From: Verrucomicrobiota bacterium
GTDB taxonomy: Bacteria; Verrucomicrobiota; Verrucomicrobiia; Limisphaerales; AV2
DNA: 5,455 nt
Reading direction: 5' to 3'
Assembly: GCA_003219675.1 (NCBI GenBank)
Contig: QHPW01000237.1
Location: forward strand, 1 to 5,455
Both the position numbers and the translations under genes were made by a program. How positions within the stretch are numbered: the stretch's first letter is position 1; each line of letters starts with the position of its first letter. The notes below the pieces were generated by a model that saw only the letters and a program-made list of their open reading frames with translations, did not search any database and was not told the origin of the DNA. Shown piece by piece: positions 1 through 5,455 of the stretch.

Positions 1-36
1 GCATCGCGAACGGATTAAGTAATTTCACGGTGCGAT

Positions 37-999
37 TTATCTGCCTGCACTCATCCCTTCCATGATGACCCGCGCCAATGACGGAATGATCTCCCGCTCG
101 TTGGCATGGTCGGTGGTGAAAGTGACGAGCACAAACTTCGCGCCATTGGGCAGTTCGATGCAAGCGGCGTCGTGACGTGTTTCGCTGGTCCAGCCGGCCT
201 TGGACCAGAGTTTCGCGCCAGGCGGCAGCGCCGGACCGGTGAAACCGTGCGCCTGGTCGTCGGGATCGTTGCTTTTGCCGAACGGATCGCGGTTCAACAG
301 TTCCATCATCTCGGCGCTGCGTTTGGCCGACACGGCTTTGCCGCTGACGATTTCGGACAGGAGCCTCGCGGTGGCGTCGGTGGTGAGCAGGTTGCGGCCT
401 GGCTTGAACGCTTTGCTGGCCTGCGTTTCGCGTCCGTAGGGACCTTCGCACCACGGTTTCTTATTCACGTTGATATTCGTGTAACCGAGCGAGGCGAAGT
501 AGCGGTTCACCGCGTCGCGTTTCTTCGTCCATTTCTTCAACTCGGACGGCGACAGCTCCGGTCCGCTGGTCGTGCCGGTCAAGAGGTCCACGATGTAATG
601 CGTCGCCTCGTTGTAGGACTGAACGATCATGTCGCGCATCGCGCGGCGCAGTTCGCCGGTGTCCTGGAGTTTGCCGTCCTCCAGCCAGCGATGAACGGCA
701 ACGAGGTAAAACAGCTTCACGACGCTCGCTGGATAAATCTGCGCGTCACCGCGGTAGCTCGCGCGAACCGGATGCTCCCGGTCGCGCAGGTCCACGAGCG
801 TGATCGCGAGTTGGCCGGGCTCGAGCTGTTTGTCGGCGAATTTCGCGAGTGTCTGGTGGACGGCGCCGTCCACCAGCGCCTGCACTTGCCTGGCGCGAGC
901 GGCGCCGGAAGAGGTGGCAGGGTCCTGGGCCGAAGCCGAGGGCGGCGCAAGTGCAAGAACAGAAGCGAGGATGCCGGCGAAGCGATGGCCGTGATTCAT
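37..999 (-). CDS. Secreted serine hydrolase, class A beta-lactamase-like fold
   Basis: The 320-residue product starts with a signal peptide (hydrophobic stretch about residues 8-20, likely cleavage after SASA at 24), so it should act in the periplasm. The three motifs of penicillin-recognising serine enzymes appear in order. S92-V-V-K95 supplies the nucleophilic serine and its lysine. S128-Y-N130 matches the SxN motif. K267-A-G269 stands where KTG/KSG is usual. NLLTTDATARLL at 203-214 resembles the helix that in class A enzymes follows the omega loop. Length is close to that of class A beta-lactamases (about 290), with extra sequence at about 145-200 between the second and third motifs. I see no clear counterpart of the class A deacylating glutamate (ExxLN), so a DD-peptidase or other hydrolase is as likely as a true beta-lactamase. 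No Shine-Dalgarno site is visible before the start. It was chosen because the signal peptide begins there. The gene lies downstream of rsmD on the same strand, across a repeat-filled 128-bp gap. Confidence 0.85.
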   Translation of the reverse strand: MNHGHRFAGILASVLALAPPSASAQDPATSSGAARARQVQALVDGAVHQTLAKFADKQLEPGQLAITLVDLRDREHPVRASYRGDAQIYPASVVKLFYLVAVHRWLEDGKLQDTGELRRAMRDMIVQSYNEATHYIVDLLTGTTSGPELSPSELKKWTKKRDAVNRYFASLGYTNINVNKKPWCEGPYGRETQASKAFKPGRNLLTTDATARLLSEIVSGKAVSAKRSAEMMELLNRDPFGKSNDPDDQAHGFTGPALPPGAKLWSKAGWTSETRHDAACIELPNGAKFVLVTFTTDHANEREIIPSLARVIMEGMSAGR

Positions 1000-1012
1000 A
1001 CGGCACTATTGA

Positions 1013-1047
1013 ACCACGGATGGACGCGGATGAACATGGATAATCGG
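1013..1047. repeat. Tandem GGAT-led repeat, 10-bp period
   Basis: GGAT recurs at 1018, 1028 and 1038, exactly 10 bp apart, giving units GGATGGACGC, GGATGAACAT and GGATAATCGG, preceded by CCAC. The pattern resembles a short repeat (CCACGGATGGACACGGATGAACACGGAT-like) that I recall from intergenic DNA of Verrucomicrobiota and related bacteria. That resemblance is from memory and was not checked by search. The repeat begins about 14 bp upstream of the hydrolase start codon, so it lies in that gene's leader or promoter region. Confidence 0.6.
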
Positions 1048-1054
1048 GAAGAAC

Positions 1055-1126
1055 GGAGTATTGGAGTGATGGAGAACTGGAGAGGCGCAGCATTCAGCTT
1101 CATTACTCCACCGCTCCCATGACTCC
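1055..1126. repeat. Inverted repeat of 8-bp-period GGAG/CTCC units
   Basis: On the left, GGAG recurs at 1055, 1063, 1071 and 1079, exactly 8 bp apart. On the right, CTCC recurs at 1106, 1114 and 1123, spaced 8 and 9 bp. The left arm (1055-1074, GGAGTATTGGAGTGATGGAG) and the reverse complement of the right arm (1106-1126) match at each GGAG block, so a transcript could fold into an imperfect stem with a loop of about 31 nt. The structure begins one base past the rsmD stop codon. There is no U-tract, so I do not call it an intrinsic terminator, though it could stabilise the rsmD mRNA 3' end or attenuate read-through into the hydrolase gene. Confidence 0.6.
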
Positions 1127-1127
1127 A

Positions 1128-1709
1128 TTATCCCGCCAGCTTGCGGAGAAACCGCATCATGGTGTCGCCGTGCCTGAGCATTTTCACTTGTTTCCAACAG
1201 TCAGGCAGGTCCAGCGCGTCACGTTTGGTGTGGCCGAGGATGAACATGCCGTCCGACGCCAGCAGCGACGAGAGATGCGGGTTATCGAGCAATTGTTGAG
1301 CGAATGAAGTGGAGCGGCGTCCGACGTTTTTTTCGCCGTAGGGCGGGTCGGCGAGAATTAAATCGAACCGTTGACCGCCGTCGGTCAATTGCGCCAGCGC
1401 GGTGAAGGCGTTCTGAACCCGAACTTCGACGCGCGCCGCATCAAGCTGTGTCGTCGCGAGGTTCCGCCGCAGAAAGCCGGCGTGTCGATTGGATTTCTCG
1501 ACGCAGACCGCGCGCACAGCTCCGCGGCTCAGACATTCGAGGCTGAGCGCCCCGGTGCCGGCGAACAACTCCAGCACGCGCGCGCCTTCCACACGCGCCC
1601 CCAGGCTGTTGAACACGGCCTGGCGGACGAGGTCGGGAGTGGGTCGCACGTCAAGCCCTTTCGGCACTTTGAGCAGCCGTCCGCCGGCGGTCCCGCCGAT
1701 GATCCGCAT
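1128..1709 (-). CDS. rsmD: 16S rRNA (guanine(966)-N(2))-methyltransferase RsmD
   Basis: The 193-residue product matches the RsmD family in length (about 180-200) and motifs. The protein uses S-adenosylmethionine to methylate N2 of G966 (E. coli numbering) in 16S rRNA during small-subunit maturation in the cytoplasm. Visible are the family N-terminus MRIIGGTAGGR, RPT at 22-24, the SAM-binding glycine motif LELFAGTG at 46-53, an acidic residue at the end of strand 2 (E71) and the catalytic DPPY at 121-124. The frame is open 138 bp further upstream to an ATG at 1847. I place the start at 1709 because MRIIGG is the conserved family start and the extension runs through a palindromic repeat (from 1774) with no family similarity. 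No clear Shine-Dalgarno site is seen. The usual partner coaD is not adjacent. The next gene on the strand is a secreted serine hydrolase. The large CotH gene diverges 439 bp upstream. Confidence 0.95.
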   Translation of the reverse strand: MRIIGGTAGGRLLKVPKGLDVRPTPDLVRQAVFNSLGARVEGARVLELFAGTGALSLECLSRGAVRAVCVEKSNRHAGFLRRNLATTQLDAARVEVRVQNAFTALAQLTDGGQRFDLILADPPYGEKNVGRRSTSFAQQLLDNPHLSSLLASDGMFILGHTKRDALDLPDCWKQVKMLRHGDTMMRFLRKLAG

Positions 1710-1793
1710 GTGCGCATTATGAAATTCGAGCCGTCGAAAGGGCAGGAAATATTTCGTAGCCTCCATGAGGGAGGACGCATCCGCACACTGCCC

Positions 1794-1840
1794 CCGTAGC
1801 AGGTTTACAAACCTGCCGTATCGCCGATTTCCAAATCGGC
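1794..1840 (+). repeat. Left half-unit: two palindromic stems with GTATC spacer
   Basis: This half holds CCGTAGC followed by stem 1 (1799-1816, GCAGGTTTACAAACCTGC), the spacer CGTATC (1817-1822) and stem 2 (1823-1840, GCCGATTTCCAAATCGGC). Each stem has two perfectly complementary 8-base arms around a 2-base centre. Because a 2-base loop is too tight, the innermost pairs would open in single-stranded form. The whole palindrome could also be read as a dyad in duplex DNA or pair between molecules. Confidence 0.85.
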
Positions 1841-1881
1841 AACGCAACAGAACTCCAACCCCACTTGACTATTCCCGGTTA

Positions 1882-1930
1882 GCGGATTTGGAAATCCGCG
1901 ATACAGCCGACTTGGAAGTCGGCGCTACGG
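1882..1930 (-). repeat. Right half-unit: two palindromic stems, inverted copy
   Basis: Read on the plus strand, this half holds stem 3 (1882-1899, GCGGATTTGGAAATCCGC), the spacer GATACA (1900-1905), stem 4 (1906-1923, GCCGACTTGGAAGTCGGC) and GCTACGG (1924-1930). Its reverse complement has the same order as the left half: CCGTAGC, stem, TGTATC, stem. Stem 3 thus corresponds to stem 2, and stem 4 to stem 1. Each again has perfectly complementary 8-base arms. Confidence 0.85.
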
Positions 1931-1952
1931 AGGGGCGGTGCGCGGATGCGTC

Positions 1953-2148
1953 GCCATGACGGACCTGAAATTCCTTTGGCAAACCAGGCCCTCCCCGCTA
2001 TCAAAGCGCGATGCATTCACCCTCCTCACTGGTTTGTCGGCGTTCTTCGCGGCACAACGCCGTTTGCCGCGTAATGGCTTTGTGGCCTTTGCTTTTTGCG
2101 CGTTCCCTTCGCCGCCAGATGGCTTGTAATTTGCTCTAAGTCGCACCG
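1953..2148. other. Non-coding leader region upstream of the CotH gene
   Basis: With the repeat element, this completes the 439-bp gene-free stretch between rsmD and the CotH gene. I see no RNA gene, terminator or convincing ORF. A frame on the minus strand is open over most of it, but its C-terminal end runs into the repeat and the product is low-complexity Lys/Ala/Arg. TGTAAT at 2125-2130 could be a -10 box, placing a transcript start close to the ATG at 2149, but no good -35 lies at the usual distance. Promoters for both divergent genes should lie somewhere in 1710-2148. Confidence 0.4.
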
Positions 2149-5100
2149 ATGAAATCAGCGCTTCGTCTGCATCTCTGGATGTGTTGTCTGGCGGTGCTGG
2201 CCCCTTCGGCCACCGGGCAGGTTATCCTCAGCGAATTCATGGCCGATAACAAGACTGTGTTTGCCGATGAGAAGGGACAGTTCCCCGACTGGATCGAGTT
2301 TTACAACACCAGCGCGACCACGGTGAATCTGAACGGATGGTCGCTCACCGATGACCCGACGCATCAAGCCCGGTGGTTTTTCCCCGCCACCAACCTGACC
2401 GCGAAAGGCTTCATGGTCATCTTCGCGTCAGGGACCAACCGCGTGGTGTTGGGGCAGCCGTTGCATGCGGATTTCGGTTTGAAAGCAAGTGGCGAATATC
2501 TCGCGCTGCTGAAGCCCGATGGCACGGTCGCGACGGAATTTGCGCCGATGTTTCCGCAGCAGTTTCCCGACATCTCATACGGGGTCGGTCAGGATGTCAC
2601 CACCAACACCCTGGTCAGCACCGGCGCTTCGGCGCAGATTTTGATTCCGACCAGCGGCACGCTCGGCTCGACCTGGACGCAGACGAGCTTCAACGATTCC
2701 GGTTGGATCAGCGGCGCGACCGGCGTGGGTTATGAAACGGCCGTGGCAGGCTTCGCGGTTTACAACTACGTGGCGAACGTCGGCGTATGCGACCTGACCA
2801 CCGCCGAAGGCGTCATCAGCGACCCGGCGCAGCAAAGCGCCGTCTATGCGGAAAACGCGCCGGTGATCAATTACCTCAACACCAGCGGGTCGGCGAATTA
2901 CGCGAACGACCGGACGTTCCCCGGCTTCAGCATCGGCGTGGACATGAACAATTTCGTGATCGAGGCGACCGCGACCATCACCATTCCGGCGGCGGGCAAC
3001 TGGACGTTCGGCGTCAACAGCGACGATGGCTTCAGCCTGGCCCTTGGCAGCTTCAGCATGTCGTATCCGAACCCGCGCGGGCCAGGCGACACGTTGCAGA
3101 CGTTCAATTTTCCGGCGGCCGGCGATTACTCACTGCGCCTCGTGTTCTACGAATGCGGCGGTGGATCGGAAGTGGAGCTCTACGCAGCCCAGGGGAGCTA
3201 CACGCTGTGGAACCCGACAAACTTCCGGCTCGTGGGCGATACAGCCAACGGCGGTCTGGCGGTGAAGGCGCCGGTGGTGTCGGGCGGCGGCGGGGCGACG
3301 AGCTACCGGCCTTTCATCAATACCGACGTGCAGGGACAGATGAACGGCCTGAACGCCTCGGCGTACATCCGCGTTCCCTTCAACGCGGCTGATCCTGCGA
3401 CCCTGGAATCGCTCACTCTGCGGATGAGGTACGACGACGGGTTTGTCGCGTATCTGAACGGGATGGAGGTCGCGCGCCGCAATGCGCCTGGCACGCCGCA
3501 ATGGAACTCCGCCGCGACGGCCTCGCATCCGAATTATCAGGCGCTGCTCTTCGAGGAGATCAACATTTCCGATCATTTGAACGCGCTGCGGGCCGGGAAC
3601 AACGTGTTGGCCATTCAAGGGCTCAACCAAAGCGGCAGCGACACCGATTTTCTGATTCTGCCGGAGTTGGTGGAATACAAAGTCGCCGCCCTCACGAACC
3701 ACTATTTCGCCACGCCGACGCCTGGATCGCCCAACGGCAGCGGATTTTTTGCTTTTGTCGCCGACACGAAGTTCGACCATGACCGAGGCTTCTACAGTGC
3801 CGCGTTCAATCTCTCGATCACGACCGCTACGGACAATGCCACCATCATCTACACGACGGATGGCTCGATGCCGTCGCTGTCGAACGGCACCCCTTACACC
3901 GGCCCGATTCCGATCAACAGCACCGCGGTCATTCGCGCCGCCGGGTTCCAGGACGGCTTCGAACCGTCGGGGGTTGACACACAGACCTACATTTTTTTGA
4001 ACGACGTGATTCGCCAGTCTCCGGATGGCTCACCCCCGCCAGGCTGGCCGGGCAGTTGGGGCGCAAACGTCGTCGATTACGGCATGGATCCGAATGTGGT
4101 GGACAGCCCGGCGTACAGCGGGACGATCGTCAACGACTTGAAAACAATTCCGTCCTACTCGCTGGTCATGGATCTCAATGATCTGTTCGATCCGGGGATC
4201 GGCATTTACGCGAACCCAAGCGGAGACAGCATCGCGTGGGAACGGCCCGGATCGATCGAACTGATTTACCCCGACGGCACGAAGGGTTTTCACATCAACG
4301 CCGGCATCCGCATCCGTGGCGGCTACAGCCGCAGCACGGGCAATCCCAAACACGCCTTCCGCTTCTTTTTCAGGCAGCAATACGGCACTTCCAAGCTGAA
4401 CTATCCTGTGTTCGCGAGCCAGAACGGGGTGAGTTCTTTCGACGGTTATGATTTGCGCACGTTCCAGAATTACTCATGGAGTTTTGGAGGCGATGCGCGC
4501 GGCGTTTTCATTCGCGACGTGTTTTCACGCGACACCCAACTGGACATGGGCCAGGCCGGCGAGCGTGGCGACTATTTCCATCTTTACATCAACGGCCAGT
4601 ATTGGGGCCTGTTCAACACCGACGAGCGCCCGGAAGCCTCGTTCGCCGCCTCTTATTTTGGCGGCACCAAAGACCAATATGACGTGATCAAGGTCGCTCC
4701 TGACAACGGCTACAGCATTTATGCAACCGACGGCACGCTGGACGCCTGGACGCGGCTTTGGCAGATGGCGAGCAGCGGCTTCGCCACGGCCGCCGCGTAT
4801 CAAAAAGCGCAGGGGAACAATCCCGATGGCACGCGCAATCCGGCCTACGAGGTGTTGCTCGACGTGGATAATCTCATCGATTACATGCTGGTGATTTTCT
4901 ACGGCGGCAACCTGGACGCTCCGATCTCAAATTTCATCGGGAATACGTCGCCCAACAACTGGTTCGGGTTCCGCCACACCAACGGCCTGAGTGGTTTCCG
5001 GTTCGTCGCCCACGACTCCGAACACACCCTGCTGGACGTCAATCAGGATCGCACCGGTCCTAATCCGGCGGGGGACCCGGTCAATGGCGGCGGCCTGCTC

Positions 5101-5455
5101 AAGAGCAATCCGCAATATGTCTTTCAACAGCTCTGGGCGAATGCGGAATTCAACTTGCGCTGCGCCGACCGCATTCAGAAGCACTTCTTCAACGGCGGCG
5201 CGCTGACCCCTCAGGCCGCCATCGCCCGGTTCATGAAACGGAAGGCCGAAATCGACCGGGCGGTGGTCGGCGAGTCTGCCCGATGGGGCGACGCCCAACG
5301 CGAGCCGCCGTTGACGCGCAACGCCGAATGGATGGCGGAAATCAATCGAATCATAAACAACTACATGCCGCAGCGAACCGGCATCGTATTGAATCAGCTC
5401 AAAGCCAAAGGGCTTTACCCCAACGTCACGGCGCCGTCCTTCAATCAATTCGGCG
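2149..5455 (+). CDS. Secreted multidomain lamin-tail / CotH kinase family protein (3' end outside window)
   Basis: The frame is open for 1102 codons to the window edge, so the protein is C-terminally incomplete here. A stop codon (TAA, 2137-2139) lies in frame 12 bp upstream of ATG 2149, which is followed by a signal peptide (residues 1-23, cleavage likely after ATG before Q24). No Shine-Dalgarno site is seen. Domains in order: lamin-tail domain about 25-140 (ILSEFMADN, FPDWIEFYN, LNGWSLTDD); jelly-roll-like halves about 155-200 (W176, NDSGW 182-186, VGYE) and 385-530 (SAYIRVPF, RMRYDDGFVAYLNG); between them a PA14-like stretch about 225-352 (TFGVNSDDGFSLAL, AGDYSLRLVFYE); chitobiase-C-like domain about 545-610 (IIYTTDGSMPS); CotH kinase domain about 660-1010 (WERP 697-700, GIRIRGGYSR 719-728, K734, INGQYWGLFN 814-823, HDSEH 955-959). 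CotH of Bacillus is an atypical kinase that phosphorylates spore-coat proteins. Here the protein should be exported, and its substrate is unknown. A sorting or anchoring signal would be expected in the missing C-terminus. Confidence 0.92.
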   Translation, partial: MKSALRLHLWMCCLAVLAPSATGQVILSEFMADNKTVFADEKGQFPDWIEFYNTSATTVNLNGWSLTDDPTHQARWFFPATNLTAKGFMVIFASGTNRVVLGQPLHADFGLKASGEYLALLKPDGTVATEFAPMFPQQFPDISYGVGQDVTTNTLVSTGASAQILIPTSGTLGSTWTQTSFNDSGWISGATGVGYETAVAGFAVYNYVANVGVCDLTTAEGVISDPAQQSAVYAENAPVINYLNTSGSANYANDRTFPGFSIGVDMNNFVIEATATITIPAAGNWTFGVNSDDGFSLALGSFSMSYPNPRGPGDTLQTFNFPAAGDYSLRLVFYECGGGSEVELYAAQGSYTLWNPTNFRLVGDTANGGLAVKAPVVSGGGGATSYRPFINTDVQGQMNGLNASAYIRVPFNAADPATLESLTLRMRYDDGFVAYLNGMEVARRNAPGTPQWNSAATASHPNYQALLFEEINISDHLNALRAGNNVLAIQGLNQSGSDTDFLILPELVEYKVAALTNHYFATPTPGSPNGSGFFAFVADTKFDHDRGFYSAAFNLSITTATDNATIIYTTDGSMPSLSNGTPYTGPIPINSTAVIRAAGFQDGFEPSGVDTQTYIFLNDVIRQSPDGSPPPGWPGSWGANVVDYGMDPNVVDSPAYSGTIVNDLKTIPSYSLVMDLNDLFDPGIGIYANPSGDSIAWERPGSIELIYPDGTKGFHINAGIRIRGGYSRSTGNPKHAFRFFFRQQYGTSKLNYPVFASQNGVSSFDGYDLRTFQNYSWSFGGDARGVFIRDVFSRDTQLDMGQAGERGDYFHLYINGQYWGLFNTDERPEASFAASYFGGTKDQYDVIKVAPDNGYSIYATDGTLDAWTRLWQMASSGFATAAAYQKAQGNNPDGTRNPAYEVLLDVDNLIDYMLVIFYGGNLDAPISNFIGNTSPNNWFGFRHTNGLSGFRFVAHDSEHTLLDVNQDRTGPNPAGDPVNGGGLLKSNPQYVFQQLWANAEFNLRCADRIQKHFFNGGALTPQAAIARFMKRKAEIDRAVVGESARWGDAQREPPLTRNAEWMAEINRIINNYMPQRTGIVLNQLKAKGLYPNVTAPSFNQFG

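Larger units (their letters stand above)
1774..1952. repeat. REPIN-like inverted repeat element with four 18-bp palindromes
   Basis: The outer ends are an exact inverted match of 11 bp (GACGCATCCGC at 1774-1784 against its complement at 1942-1952). Going inwards, both sides continue with CAC-YGCCCC, then CGTAGC, a palindrome, a GTATC spacer and a second palindrome, leaving a 41-bp centre (1841-1881). The two halves are therefore diverged inverted copies of one unit of about 70 bp. The right half has one or two extra bases beside CCGTAGC. It lies in the divergent region between rsmD and the CotH gene and overlaps no credible coding sequence. REPINs (paired inverted REP sequences mobilised by RAYT transposases) are the nearest known analogue. 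No transposase is in the window, so assignment to that class is inference. Confidence 0.8.

Noticed and set aside
106..1122. Long plus-strand frame (338 codons) opposite the serine hydrolase
   Set aside because: It is the antisense shadow of the hydrolase gene, which has a signal peptide and ordered catalytic motifs. The plus-strand product is Arg/Gly/Val-rich without domains and runs on through the intergenic repeats.
1710..1847. Upstream in-frame extension of rsmD to an ATG at 1847 (46 more residues)
   Set aside because: The extension reads through the palindromic repeat and has no RsmD-family similarity. The conserved family N-terminus starts at 1709.
1774..1952. CRISPR array or intrinsic terminator as explanation of the palindromes
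   Set aside because: The stems are inverted, not direct, repeats with spacers of only 6 bp and a 41-bp centre. No cas genes are present, and no T-tract follows any stem.
2041..2110. CTTTG/GGCCTTTGC-type periodic sequence (for example GGCTTTGTGGCCTTTGC at 2076-2092)
   Set aside because: It hints at another dispersed short repeat, but units are too irregular in this single copy to support a call.
2103..2130. Possible sigma-70 promoter TTCCCT (2103-2108), 16 bp spacer, TGTAAT (2125-2130)
   Set aside because: The -35 box matches poorly, and the implied transcript would start about 12 bp before the ATG. Too weak to list as a promoter.
1925..2146. Minus-strand 73-codon frame between the repeat and the CotH start
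   Set aside because: Low-complexity Lys/Ala/Arg product whose end runs into the repeat element, with no recognisable domain and no ribosome-binding site. Better explained as chance open frame in repeat-derived intergenic DNA.
3130..3780. Minus-strand frame of 216 codons opposite the CotH gene
   Set aside because: Arg/Val-rich antisense shadow inside a well-supported domain-bearing frame, as is common in GC-rich DNA.

Overview
The window looks like chromosomal DNA of a Verrucomicrobiota bacterium, most likely of the Pedosphaera/Limisphaerales kind. This is inferred from the large secreted lamin-tail/CotH protein, the GC-rich coding sequence, the lack of clear Shine-Dalgarno sites and the repeat-laden intergenic DNA. 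No rRNA or housekeeping marker was available to confirm it.

Layout. Minus strand, right to left: rsmD (1128-1709, 16S rRNA guanine-N2 methyltransferase), then a secreted penicillin-recognising serine hydrolase of the class A beta-lactamase fold (37-999). The two are separated by 128 bp built almost wholly of short-period repeats: a 10-bp period (1018-1047), then an inverted pair of GGAG/CTCC blocks with a period near 8 bp (1055-1126). Plus strand: from 2149 a very large exported protein, open to the window end (at least 1102 residues). It carries a signal peptide, a lamin-tail domain, a jelly-roll-like domain apparently split by a PA14-like insert, a chitobiase-C-like domain and a CotH-type kinase domain.

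The divergent intergenic region between rsmD and the large gene (1710-2148) contains the most striking non-coding structure. It is an imperfect inverted repeat of about 179 bp (1774-1952) holding four 18-bp palindromes. Their arms differ from copy to copy but remain self-complementary. The arrangement resembles a REPIN-type mobile or structural palindromic element. The rest of that region (1953-2148) shows no gene.

The genes do not form an obvious pathway. rsmD acts in ribosome maturation, the hydrolase probably acts on periplasmic peptidoglycan or beta-lactams, and the CotH protein is probably exported, with an unknown substrate. The two minus-strand genes could share a transcript, but the repeats between them make this uncertain.
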